From the NCBI RefSeq assembly GCF_011043735.1, contig NZ_JAAKGV010000013.1, forward strand, positions 154,728 through 218,727: a DNA stretch of 64,000 nucleotides, given 5' to 3'. The stretch is from Methylobacterium sp. DB0501. GTDB taxonomy: Bacteria > Pseudomonadota > Alphaproteobacteria > Rhizobiales > Beijerinckiaceae. A model generated the notes under the pieces. The model was not told the origin of the DNA and did not search any database. It saw only the letters and a list, made by a program, of their open reading frames with translations. Positions 8,134-17,354 of this stretch are shown here, piece after piece. Every line of letters begins with the position of its first letter. Within the stretch, counting starts at the first letter, position 1. The position numbers and the translations under genes are program-made.

Positions 8134-11100
8134 GTGAGGCGGCGCGTATTTCTCGCGGCTCTGGGCACACATGGCGATATCCTGCCGATGATCGCCATCG
8201 CGGCGGCGCTCCAGGAACGGGGATACCGGGTGCAGGTCGCGGCGCCGGGACCGTACTGGCCGCTGGCGGATCGCGCCGGCCTCGCCTTCCACCCCCTCGG
8301 CACGCCGGGCGATTTCGCCCGGGCTGTCGCCCAGCCGGCCCTGTGGCGGCCGGTCCGCGGCGCGAGGGCGATGCTCGCCGCCGTCGCGGAGGCGACCGAG
8401 CCGACCTATCGCTGGCTGGAGGCGGAGGCGACGCCCGCCGACCTCGTCGTCGCCTCGACCCTGGCGCTGGGTGCCCGCGTGGCGCAGGAGCGCCTCGGCC
8501 TGTCCCTCACCACCCTTCACCTGATGCCGATGCTGCTCGAGAGCCGCCTCGCCCCGCCCCGCCTGCCGGGTCTGCCGCTCCCCCGCCTGATGCCGGCGCG
8601 CTGGCGCCACGCCCTCGGCCGCGGCGCCGATCGCTTCGTCCTCGGCCCCGCCGCGCTGCCGCCGCTCAATGCCTTCCGGGCCGGCCTGGGCCTCGACCCG
8701 GTCAAGCGCCTGCGCCACTGGTGGCACAGCCCCGAGCGGGTCCTGCTCGCGGTGCCCGACTGGTACGCCCCGCCCCAGCCCGACTGGCCGGCCCAGGTGA
8801 CGCAGACCGGGTTTCCCCTCGCCGACACCTTCGGCGATGCCGGGGACCTCGCGTCCGATCTCGCCGCCTTCCTGCGCGACGGTCCGCCGCCGCTGGTCTT
8901 CACCTACGGCTCGGCGATGGCGGGCGCGCAACGCTTCTTCGCCACCGCCGTCGAGATCTGCCGGCTCACCGGGCGCCGCGGCCTCCTCCTCGCCGGCCGG
9001 GCCGGGGAGATCCCCGTCGACCTGCCGCCGGGCATCCTGCACGTGCCTTATGCCCCCTTGAGCCGGCTGCTGCCGGCCTGCGCGGCCCTGGTCCACCATG
9101 GCGGGGTCGGCACGGTGGCGCAGGCTCTGGCGGCGGGCTGCCCGCAGCTGATCGTGCCGGTGGCCTTCGACCATGCCGACGAGGCCGAGCGGGTGGTGCG
9201 GCTCGGGGTCGGGACCTCGCTCGCGCGCTGGCGCTTCACCCCGCAGCGGGCGCGGCGGGCGGTGGAGGCGCTGCTGCACTCGCCCGCGGTGGCGGCGGCC
9301 TGCCGCGAGGTGCAGGGGCTGATGCGGGCCGAGAACGGCGTCGCCAAGGCCTGCGACGCCATTCTGGCACTGCCCTCACCCTCCCGGGGAGTGTCGTCCG
9401 CTGCCGGGGTGCCCGACGAGAGGACCGCCCCGTCCCACGACGCCGTCGCCGTACCCCCAGGACCGCCGCGGGACGGACCGGACCGTCCTGCCGACGATCC
9501 GGATTCCGGCCGGATCGTGTGCCTCTGCATGGTCGTCCGGAACGAGGCGCCGATCATCCGCGCCTGCCTCGAGAGCCTGCGCCCGCTGATCGACGCCTGG
9601 GTCGTCGTCGATACCGGCTCCACCGACGGCACGCAGGACATCGTCCGGCGGGCGCTGGCCGACCTGCCCGGCACCCTGTCCGAGCGCCCGTGGCGCGGCT
9701 TCGCCGAGACCCGCAGCGAGGCGCTGGACCTCGCCCGCCGGCACGGCCGCTACAGCCTCGTCGTCGAGGCCGGGGACCGGCTCGACGCGCCGCCGGGCTA
9801 CGCGCTGCCGGCGCTGACCGCCGACGGCTACACCCTCGGCGTCGCCTCCGGAGCCTCGCTCTGCCGCCGCCTGCAGCTCCTGCGCAGCGCCTTGCCCTGG
9901 CGCTACGACGGGGCGATCCACGAATCCCTCGGCTGCGAGGAAGCCGGGACCCTCGCGCACCTGCCGGGCCCGGTCCTGCGCGCCGGCCCGGAATGGGGGC
10001 GGGCGCCGGGCACCGACCGGCTCGACCCGGTGGTGATCGCGCGCGCCCTGGCGGACGCGCCCACCCCGCTGCTGGCCGCGCGCTACACCTTCCACCTCGC
10101 CCAGCGCCATCGCGATCGCGGCGAGACGGACGCCGCGATCGCGCGGTTCCTGGAGCGGGCGGACCAGGGCTTCGCGCGCGAGGAGGTCTACGTATCGCTG
10201 CTGGAGGCCGGGCGGCATAGGCTGCTGGCCGGGCGGCCCCTGGCCGAGGTGCTGGCGCCCCTGGAGCGGGCGATGGCGCTGCGGCCCCGGCGCGCCGAGG
10301 CGCCGCACGCCGCGAGCGCCGCCTGCCGGATGCATGCCGAGCACCGGCGCGGCACCGGCTACGCCAAGGCCGCCGCCGCCATGCCGATGCCGGGGCGGGG
10401 CCTGTTCCTGGAGCGCTGGATCTACGAGTACGGCGCGCTCGACGAATACGCCATCAACGCCTACTGGTCCGGCGACGTCCGCGACAGCCTCGATGCCGGC
10501 CTGCGCGCCCTGGCCTCCGGCGCGGTGCCGGACGACCAGCGTGCGCGGTTCCTGGCGAATGCCCGCTTCGCCTTGGACCGGCTCGATCGCGGCATGGCGG
10601 CGTCGGCCAACGGCGACCACGCGCTCACGATCCCGCGTTCCCTCGATGCCGCCCTGCCCGAGCCCGAGCCCCGCGTGCTGCTGGCGATCCTGGCCGGGAA
10701 CCGGGACACGGTGCTGCCGCTGTTCCTCGACTGCATCGACGCGCTCGACTATCCGAAATCGGCGATCGTGCTGTATGTGCGCATCGTCGACGGTTCCGAC
10801 CGGACGCGGGACATCCTGGATGCCTGGCTCGCGCGGGTAGGCGGGGACTACGCGGCGATCGACCAGGACGGCGCCGAGGCGTGCGATCCGGCGAAGAATC
10901 TGGGTCGGGCGAAGGATCTGGGCCTGACCGCGACCACCCGGCATGGCTGCGCCTATTACTTCACGGCCGAGTGCGACAACCTCATCCGCCCGTGCACGCT
11001 GCGCAACCTCGTCGCGACGGGCCTGCCGATCGTGGCGCCGCTCCTGCGCCACGTCGAGCCGGCGCAGCTTTTCTCGAACTACCACGCGGCGGTCGACGAG

Positions 11101-11424
11101 GCGGGCTACTTCAAGGACGGCGACCTCTACGAGCCGGTGCTGTTCCGGCACGTGACCGGGCTGATCGAGATGCCGGTGGTCCGCTGCACCTACCTTGTGC
11201 GGGCCGACGTGATCCCGCGCCTGGGCCATACCGACGGCACGGACGCCCTCGACTACGTCATCTTCTCGCGGCGGGCCCGAGCGGCGGGCATCGTGCAGTA
11301 TTTCGACAACCGGCAGATCTACGGCTACATCGCGATGGAGGACGGCGATCCGGCGCTGACCGACGAGCGCGTGCGGCAGGCGCGCCGGCTGCTGGGCCTC
11401 GAGTCCGGAACACCGGCCGCCTGA
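8134..11424 (+). CDS. Three-domain glycosyltransferase (GT1-like + GT2 + collagen-GT-like)
   Basis: A 1,096-residue fusion of three apparent sugar-transfer domains. Residues 1-410 are a GT1/MGT-type transferase: FLAALGTHGDILPMIAIA at the N-terminus, and the donor-binding stretch HHGGVGTVAQALAAGCPQL near residue 325. A linker leads to a GT2 domain from about residue 460 (CMVVRNEAP, then VVDTGSTDGT). From about residue 845 a third domain (VLLAILAGNRDTVLPLF, then YYFTAECDNLI) resembles the N-terminal transferase domain of collagen galactosyltransferases. The GTG at 8134 was chosen because it opens directly into the GT1 fold; the frame runs further up without similarity. Likely role: building a surface glycan or glycolipid. 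Acceptor and donors are unknown. Confidence 0.8.
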   Translation: MRRRVFLAALGTHGDILPMIAIAAALQERGYRVQVAAPGPYWPLADRAGLAFHPLGTPGDFARAVAQPALWRPVRGARAMLAAVAEATEPTYRWLEAEATPADLVVASTLALGARVAQERLGLSLTTLHLMPMLLESRLAPPRLPGLPLPRLMPARWRHALGRGADRFVLGPAALPPLNAFRAGLGLDPVKRLRHWWHSPERVLLAVPDWYAPPQPDWPAQVTQTGFPLADTFGDAGDLASDLAAFLRDGPPPLVFTYGSAMAGAQRFFATAVEICRLTGRRGLLLAGRAGEIPVDLPPGILHVPYAPLSRLLPACAALVHHGGVGTVAQALAAGCPQLIVPVAFDHADEAERVVRLGVGTSLARWRFTPQRARRAVEALLHSPAVAAACREVQGLMRAENGVAKACDAILALPSPSRGVSSAAGVPDERTAPSHDAVAVPPGPPRDGPDRPADDPDSGRIVCLCMVVRNEAPIIRACLESLRPLIDAWVVVDTGSTDGTQDIVRRALADLPGTLSERPWRGFAETRSEALDLARRHGRYSLVVEAGDRLDAPPGYALPALTADGYTLGVASGASLCRRLQLLRSALPWRYDGAIHESLGCEEAGTLAHLPGPVLRAGPEWGRAPGTDRLDPVVIARALADAPTPLLAARYTFHLAQRHRDRGETDAAIARFLERADQGFAREEVYVSLLEAGRHRLLAGRPLAEVLAPLERAMALRPRRAEAPHAASAACRMHAEHRRGTGYAKAAAAMPMPGRGLFLERWIYEYGALDEYAINAYWSGDVRDSLDAGLRALASGAVPDDQRARFLANARFALDRLDRGMAASANGDHALTIPRSLDAALPEPEPRVLLAILAGNRDTVLPLFLDCIDALDYPKSAIVLYVRIVDGSDRTRDILDAWLARVGGDYAAIDQDGAEACDPAKNLGRAKDLGLTATTRHGCAYYFTAECDNLIRPCTLRNLVATGLPIVAPLLRHVEPAQLFSNYHAAVDEAGYFKDGDLYEPVLFRHVTGLIEMPVVRCTYLVRADVIPRLGHTDGTDALDYVIFSRRARAAGIVQYFDNRQIYGYIAMEDGDPALTDERVRQARRLLGLESGTPAA

Positions 11425-11454
11425 CGCCTCCCTGCGGGGTCGAGATGCCCGGCC

Positions 11455-13149
11455 TCACGCCGCCCGCACCTCCCCGAGGAACGCCGCCACCGATTCGGAG
11501 AGCAGCGCCGAGTTCTGGGCCAGCAGCCCGGCCACCGCCCGGACCTGATCCGACTGCGCGGCGCTCGCCAGCGAGGCGGCACGGACCTGGTCGATGCTGT
11601 CGGCGACGCTGCGGGCCTCGGCACCGGCGCGGTCGATGTTGCGGCCGATCCCCTGGCTCGCCGCCGCCTGGTCCTGCATCGCGCCCCGGATCTCGTCGGC
11701 GAGGCGGCTCGTCTCCGCCACCGCGTCGATGATCGCGCCGATCTCCTCGGCGGTGTGGCGGGTCGCGCCCTGGATCGCGGCGATCTGGGCGGCGATCCGG
11801 TCGGTCGCGGCCGCCGTCTGGCCGGCGAGCGCCTTGACCTCGGCGGCCACCACGGCGAAGCCGCGGCCCGCCGCTCCGGCCCGGGCCGCCTCGATCGCGG
11901 CATTGAGCGCGAGCAGGTTGGTCTGCCCGGCGATGCTGCGGATCAGGCCGGCGGCCTCGCCGATCTCGCCCGAGGCGTCGACCAGCCGCTCCACCGTCGC
12001 GGCGGTCGAGCGGCTGCGGGCGAGGGTCGCGCTCGCCATCTCGCTCGCCCGGCCGACCCGATCGCCGACGCCGGCGGCGGAGTCCGCGAACAGCCGGAAG
12101 GCGCCGTCGACCGCCCCGACCGCCTGCGCCGCCACCCCGGAGGCGCCGGTGACGGCCTCCGACTGCTCCTCGACCTCGTGCGCGGCCCGCGACAGCACGT
12201 CGGCGGTCAGCTCCATCTCGCGGGTCGAGGCGTTGAGCGCTCCCGCGGCCTGCGAGGCCCGGGCCTCGAAGGCGCGGCAGGCCGCATCCAGCCGCTCGGC
12301 CCGCTGCGATTCGATCGCCATGCGAGCCCGCTCCAGGGCCTGCGCCGTCTCCCGGTCGCGCAGAGCGCCCTGGAACACCGCGATGGCCCCCGCCATCTCG
12401 CCGATCTCGTCGCGCCGCCGGGTGAACGGCACCGCGACCGCCAGATCCCCCGCGGTGAGGGCTTGCATGGTGCGGCGCAGGGCCTGAAGCGGGTGCTGCA
12501 CCTGGGCCAGGCTCACCCAGGCCGCGCCGGCGAGGGCGACGAGGAGCCCGAGGGCCGGCACCGCGACGAGGGCCACCGCCTCGCGGCGGCGCGATTGCCG
12601 CACATCCTCGCGCTGCTCCTGCAGGCGCGCCAGCACCGCATCGCCGAGGGTGAGGATCCGCGCCACCATCCGCTCGCGGCTCGCAATCGTCGCCGCGTCG
12701 GCGGCCTGGATCTGCGCCGCCTTGGGCGACAGCGTCTGGCCGAGTTCGGCCGTATCGCGCTGGTAGGCGAGGAATTCCTGCAAGGTCAGCGACAGTTTTC
12801 GCGCTTCGTCCTCATCGAGATAGGGCTTGAGCGCCGCGAAGAAGGCCGGGCGCTCGGCCTCGACCGCCGACAGCGCCCGGCGCAGGGCCCCGAATTTCTG
12901 CTTTGCCTCCGCGACGTCCTCGGACGCCGCCAGCGCCTGCACCGTCACCACGACGTGCTCGATGCCCTGCGCCAGGGTGCGGGTGTGGAGCGCCGCCTCC
13001 CAGGCCGCCTCCACCGCGGCGGTGCGGCCCTGCTCGTTGTGCGAGAGGGAGACCGCGAAGGCGGCGATGCCGACGGCGACCAGGATCGGCAGCCCGACGA
13101 CGATGCCGAGCTTGCCGCCCAGGGTAAAGCGCAAGGATTGAAAGCGCAT
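11455..13149 (-). CDS. Methyl-accepting chemotaxis protein
   Basis: A membrane chemoreceptor of about 564 residues. It has an N-terminal membrane helix (residues 13-35), a periplasmic helical sensor region, a second membrane helix near 195-215, a HAMP linker containing RRRDEIGEMAGAIAVF, and a C-terminal signalling hairpin. The hairpin tip AGQTNLLALNAAIEAARAG near residues 405-425 is the CheA/CheW contact site and identifies the family firmly. The ligand cannot be inferred. The ATG at 13149 gives MRFQSLRF; a GTG three codons upstream (13158) is equally possible. The 5' flank is A+T-rich and shares a 14-base motif with the flank of the glycosyltransferase gene. Confidence 0.93.
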   Translation of the reverse strand: MRFQSLRFTLGGKLGIVVGLPILVAVGIAAFAVSLSHNEQGRTAAVEAAWEAALHTRTLAQGIEHVVVTVQALAASEDVAEAKQKFGALRRALSAVEAERPAFFAALKPYLDEDEARKLSLTLQEFLAYQRDTAELGQTLSPKAAQIQAADAATIASRERMVARILTLGDAVLARLQEQREDVRQSRRREAVALVAVPALGLLVALAGAAWVSLAQVQHPLQALRRTMQALTAGDLAVAVPFTRRRDEIGEMAGAIAVFQGALRDRETAQALERARMAIESQRAERLDAACRAFEARASQAAGALNASTREMELTADVLSRAAHEVEEQSEAVTGASGVAAQAVGAVDGAFRLFADSAAGVGDRVGRASEMASATLARSRSTAATVERLVDASGEIGEAAGLIRSIAGQTNLLALNAAIEAARAGAAGRGFAVVAAEVKALAGQTAAATDRIAAQIAAIQGATRHTAEEIGAIIDAVAETSRLADEIRGAMQDQAAASQGIGRNIDRAGAEARSVADSIDQVRAASLASAAQSDQVRAVAGLLAQNSALLSESVAAFLGEVRAA

Positions 13150-13370
13150 GGAACGCACCGCGAATGGATCTCACGCGGCGCCCATACGACGACAGAGATT
13201 GATGCAAGTTTAAACTTAGTCGGACACCGATCATTATGATGCTTTTATGTCGAAATTAAAAAATTTTATCGAAGACATCCCGGAAGCGCGAGAATCGTAT
13301 CTCATATCTTCCGAGATTACGTCAAATACAACCGATCGCAGGCATCGATTCCCAACCTGCCGCGGTGCCG

Positions 13371-14861
13371 TCACGCATCGAGGTAGCGCCGGCGCAGGTG
13401 GCCGAGGAAGATCTCGGCCGAGAGCGGCCGCCCGGTCGCGGCCTGCAGGATCTCCTGCGTCCCGAGGGCGCTGCCCTTCCGGTGCACGTTGGCGCGCAGC
13501 CAGCCGACGAGCGGGGCGAAGTCGCCGCGGGCGAGGCCGGGGCGCAAGGCCGGCTCGGCCCGGCAGGCGGACTCGAACAGCTGCGCCGCCATCATCGCCC
13601 CGAGGGTGTAGGTCGGGAAATAGCCCCAGGCGCCGCCGGGCCAGTGGATGTCCTGCAGGCAGCCCCGCGCGTCGTCCGGCACGGTGAGGCCGAGGAGCCG
13701 GTGCATCCCGTCGTTGAAGGCCCCCGGCAGGTCGCCGATCTCCATCTCGCCGCGGATCAGGGCCCGCTCCAGCCGGTAGCGCAGCAGGATATGGGCCGGA
13801 TAGGTGCACTCGTCGGCATCGACCCGGATGAAGCCGGGGGCGACCCGCGTGTAGGTGCAGTAGAGCGCGTCGGCCTCCCAGGCCGGGCCGGTGCCCCCGA
13901 AGGCCTCGCGCACCAGCGGCGCCAGGTAGGCAACGAACTCGCGGCTGCGGCCGGCCTGCATCTCCAGGGTGAGCGACTGGCTCTCGTGCATGCTCATGCC
14001 GCGGGCGGCGCCCACGGGCTGGCGGCGCCAGGCGGCGGGGCGGCCCTGCTCGTAGAGGGCGTGGCCGGTCTCGTGCAGCACGCCCATCAGGGCGCGGGCG
14101 AAGTCCTGCTCGTCGTACCGGGTGGTGATGCGCACGTCGTCGGTGGCGCCGCCGCAGAACGGATGCAGGCTGACGTCGAGCCGGCCCCGGGCGAAGTCAA
14201 ACCCCGCCGCCCGCATCAGCGCGAGCCCAACCTGGCGCTGGGTCTCGACCGGGAACGGCCCCTCGGCGATCGGAGCCGGCCCGGCCGACGCCTGGCGCGC
14301 CCGGGCTTGCGCGATCAGTCCCGGCAACTCGGCCTCGAGCACCGCGAAGAGCGGGTCGATCGCGTCCTGGCGCAGGCCCGGATCGTAGCTGTCGAGGAGG
14401 GCGTCGTAGGGGGCGAGCCCCAAGGCAGCGCCCTTCGCCCGGCCGATCTCGCGCTGGAGCCGCAGCACCTCGGCGAGGTCGGGCCGCAGCAGGGCGAAAT
14501 CGGAGGTGCGGCGCGCCTCGCGCCAGGTCATCTCGGACCGCGATACCGCCCGCGAGCTGGCCTCGACGAGGTCGCGCGGCACCGCCGCGGCATGGATGTA
14601 GGCCCGGCGCATCTCGGCGAGGTTCGCCCGCTGCCAGTCGTCGAGCCCGCCCTCCTCCGCCGCCGCCGCGAGCCGGTCGGCGGTGGCGGGATCGGTGAGG
14701 AGGTCGTGGGCGAGCCCGCGCAGCACCGCGATCTGGTCGCCGCGCCCCTCCGCCGCCCCGTCCGGCATCAGGGTCTGGGCATCCCAGCCGAGGATGCCGG
14801 AGGCGTCCTCGAGGGCGCTGATGCGGGCGAAGGTGGCTTCGAGGGCGCGGTAGGCCTGCAT
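13371..14861 (-). CDS. M32 family metallocarboxypeptidase (carboxypeptidase Taq type)
   Basis: A cytoplasmic zinc carboxypeptidase of 496 residues, the normal length for family M32. The metal site HETGH lies at residues 263-267, followed by the family motif MHESQSL about 35 residues on, which carries the third metal-binding Glu. Other conserved segments are ILGWDAQTLMP near the N-terminus and DVRITTRYDE. These enzymes remove C-terminal residues from peptides with broad specificity. The ATG at 14861 gives the normal MQAYRALEATFARI start; the open frame extends 75 codons further without similarity. The flanking gene on the 5' side is divergent. Confidence 0.94.
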   Translation of the reverse strand: MQAYRALEATFARISALEDASGILGWDAQTLMPDGAAEGRGDQIAVLRGLAHDLLTDPATADRLAAAAEEGGLDDWQRANLAEMRRAYIHAAAVPRDLVEASSRAVSRSEMTWREARRTSDFALLRPDLAEVLRLQREIGRAKGAALGLAPYDALLDSYDPGLRQDAIDPLFAVLEAELPGLIAQARARQASAGPAPIAEGPFPVETQRQVGLALMRAAGFDFARGRLDVSLHPFCGGATDDVRITTRYDEQDFARALMGVLHETGHALYEQGRPAAWRRQPVGAARGMSMHESQSLTLEMQAGRSREFVAYLAPLVREAFGGTGPAWEADALYCTYTRVAPGFIRVDADECTYPAHILLRYRLERALIRGEMEIGDLPGAFNDGMHRLLGLTVPDDARGCLQDIHWPGGAWGYFPTYTLGAMMAAQLFESACRAEPALRPGLARGDFAPLVGWLRANVHRKGSALGTQEILQAATGRPLSAEIFLGHLRRRYLDA

Positions 14862-15162
14862 GGGGGATCCGGTCGTGGTGGGACAGTGGGTTGGGTTGTC
14901 GGACGGCGGGGTGCGGCGTGGCAAGGACGCGAACGCGCGGCTCCTGCCGGGGAAGTGCCGCGGGCGCATGGGCAGCCCGTGGCGCATCCAGCCGGGCGGC
15001 GCAACGACAGACAGGGTTTCCTCTGCGTTCCGAATGGAACGGCTCGAGGCAAGCAAGATCTTGCCATCACCGTTGCCATCACACAACCTGCATCATGGCG
15101 CCGACCTGACTCCACGGGCGGCCCGTTCTTGCTGTCATGCATTTGATTTCAGTGGATAAAAA
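14862..15162. other. Divergent gap between carboxypeptidase and metallophosphoesterase
   Basis: These 301 bases hold the promoters of two divergent genes. No gene or structured element is clear. The last 20 bases before the ATG at 15163 are A/T-rich. Confidence 0.4.
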
Positions 15163-16536
15163 ATGACCCTACCGCGAGATCATGTGCAGTCCTTGCTGCC
15201 GAAATCACCGGGCCATCAATTCGTCATCTACGGCGACTCGTGCTCCGGCGTTCCCGGGGCCTTGCACGAGCAGACATTCGCAGCGGTGAATGCCGTCGTG
15301 AGGCGCCTCTCGCCGCAGCCCGACTTCATCCTGTTTCCAGGTGACGAGATCATCGGATTGACGCCGGACCCCGCCGCTCTGCGTGCCCAATGGAAACACT
15401 GGCTCGAGGTCGAGACCGCCTGGCTCGATCGTCGCACCATCCCGATGTGGCACACGACCGGCAATCACACGACGTACGACGCGATGAGCGAGGACGTCTT
15501 CCGCGACGTCCTGCGGTTGCCCGCCAACGGACCCGAGGACCAGAAAGGATTGTCCTACTGGGTCCGCCGCGACGATCTCCTGATGGTCTTCATCCATACC
15601 CTCTGGACCGGCCTCGGCGGCGAGGGGCACGTCGAAACCGACTGGCTGAGAGGCGTGCTCGACCTGCATGCCGACGCCCGGCACAAGATCGTCCTGGGCC
15701 ATCACCCGGTCCATCCCGTCAATGGCTTCTCCGGGACCTACCAGCGCGAAATCGGCCACGAATATGCGGGTGACTTCTGGACGATCCTGACGCAGGCCGG
15801 CGTCCTCGCCTACATGTGCAGCCACATCCTTGCCTACGATGTCCAGGTGCATGACGGGGTGCTGCAAATCTGCACCGCGGGCGCCGGGACGGCGCACAGG
15901 ATGCCCGAGGGGATCGAGTACCTCCACTGCATCCAGGCGGCGCTCGACCGGGACGGATTGCGGTATCAGGTGCTGGACACCGACGGCATCGCGCGGGAGC
16001 GCTTGCGCTGGCCGCCCGCCTTCGCCGGCCCGTCCGCCGACTGGCAGCGCGTCGCGACGGGCCGGTCGGACGCCCTCTTCACCGGGTCGATCGATCCCGG
16101 CGACATCGTCACGTTCCGCCTCTCCGGGACAACCGCGGCGGAGGCCTGGGCCCCGGAGCAGACCCTGTTCACCGCGCACGCTCCGGACACGATCGCCCCG
16201 ATCTGGCTCGGACTGCGCGGACCGAGGCAGACCCTGACCCTCGTCGTCGGGAAGACGCCGGGACGAAGCCCGTCCTACTGGCTCGGCCCCGACCTCCCGG
16301 CGGATCGCGCGTTCGACGTCGAGGTCGCCTTCTATCCGGACATGGGGCCGGGAGGCATCCTCTCCCGCAGTGGCGGAGCCACCGCCTGGACCTCGCTCCG
16401 ATCCGCCACCGCGACGGGGATCGAGGGCATTCACTGGCCCCCGTCCTGGAGCATCGGGCACGGCCAGCATGGATCGGGCGATCGCCCCTTCAAGGGGCCT
16501 GCGCTGACGGTGGACGTTTCGCGAAAGCGTTCCTGA
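15163..16536 (+). CDS. Calcineurin-like metallophosphoesterase
   Basis: A 457-residue protein with the ordered metal-binding blocks of the calcineurin-like phosphoesterase fold: YGDSCSG near residue 24, FPGDEI near 60, TTGNHTTYD near 102, LGHHPVHP near 184 and CSHILAYDVQ near 230. The last block departs from the usual GHxH. The C-terminal 170 residues form a separate part rich in beta-type sequence with no domain I recognise. There is no obvious signal peptide, so it is probably cytosolic. The substrate is unknown. It stands alone, with a PPOX-family gene downstream. Confidence 0.82.
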   Translation: MTLPRDHVQSLLPKSPGHQFVIYGDSCSGVPGALHEQTFAAVNAVVRRLSPQPDFILFPGDEIIGLTPDPAALRAQWKHWLEVETAWLDRRTIPMWHTTGNHTTYDAMSEDVFRDVLRLPANGPEDQKGLSYWVRRDDLLMVFIHTLWTGLGGEGHVETDWLRGVLDLHADARHKIVLGHHPVHPVNGFSGTYQREIGHEYAGDFWTILTQAGVLAYMCSHILAYDVQVHDGVLQICTAGAGTAHRMPEGIEYLHCIQAALDRDGLRYQVLDTDGIARERLRWPPAFAGPSADWQRVATGRSDALFTGSIDPGDIVTFRLSGTTAAEAWAPEQTLFTAHAPDTIAPIWLGLRGPRQTLTLVVGKTPGRSPSYWLGPDLPADRAFDVEVAFYPDMGPGGILSRSGGATAWTSLRSATATGIEGIHWPPSWSIGHGQHGSGDRPFKGPALTVDVSRKRS

Positions 16537-16669
16537 ACGCAACGCGGCCGGAACCTGGGCTCGATGCCGACGCGATGCGCGCTCCTGCATCGGCTCGTCC
16601 CATCGTCTACGTTCTCGCCGCGCCCTCGTCCGGCATACCCTCACCCGACGAAAAAAAGGGGGGACGGCC

Positions 16670-17338
16670 ATGAGCGTGTTCTTCGGCGCCACGCACCGGC
16701 AGCTCCAGGACGAGCACGGCACGCGCCGGCTGGCGGACCGGCTGGAGGAGAATGCGCACGCGGCGTTCGAGCCGCAGGAGCGCGCCTTCATCGAGGGCGT
16801 CGCGCTGTTCTTCCTGAGCACCGTCGACGAGCACGGCCAGCCGACCGTGTCCTACAAGGGCGGGGCGGCCGGGTTCGTGCGGGTGACCGGCCCGAGCGAG
16901 CTGGTCTTCCCGAGCTACGACGGCAACGGTATGTTCATGACGCTCGGCAATATCGCGGCGACTGCGCGGGTCGGCCTGCTGTTCATCGATTTCGAGCGGC
17001 CCCACCGCCTGCGCGTGCACGGCACCGCCCAACTGACCCGGGAGGAGGGGCTGCTCGCGCTCTATCCCGGCGCCGACGGCGTGGTGCGGGTCACCGCGAC
17101 GCAGATCTTCGTCAATTGCGGCCGCTACATCCACCGCAGCGCCGGAGCGACGCCCTCGCCGCACGTCCCGGACCACCGGGGGCGCCAGCCCTTCCCGGCC
17201 TGGAAGCGGCTCGACCTGTTCGAGGGCACGCTGCCGGAGATGGATGCCCGGCAGGTCGAAAGGGTCGGCGGGACGATCCCGCTCGGCGATTACCCGGGCG
17301 AAGCCGACCCGGCCCCGGAGCTGCTTCCGGGCCGTTGA
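16670..17338 (+). CDS. Pyridoxamine 5'-phosphate oxidase family (FMN-binding split barrel) protein
   Basis: A 222-residue protein of the PPOX/flavin split-barrel superfamily. The core reads FFLSTVDEHGQPTVSYKGG, then LVFPSYDGNGMFMTLGNI and VGLLFIDFERPHRLRVHG, the usual strands that form the FMN pocket. Helical extensions sit at both ends. Such proteins bind FMN or F420 and reduce or oxidise small molecules; the true vitamin B6 enzyme PdxH is shorter and lacks these extensions. GGGGGAC lies just before the ATG. No neighbour points to the substrate. Confidence 0.85.
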   Translation: MSVFFGATHRQLQDEHGTRRLADRLEENAHAAFEPQERAFIEGVALFFLSTVDEHGQPTVSYKGGAAGFVRVTGPSELVFPSYDGNGMFMTLGNIAATARVGLLFIDFERPHRLRVHGTAQLTREEGLLALYPGADGVVRVTATQIFVNCGRYIHRSAGATPSPHVPDHRGRQPFPAWKRLDLFEGTLPEMDARQVERVGGTIPLGDYPGEADPAPELLPGR

Positions 17339-17354
17339 GGCCGGGAGCCGTCGC

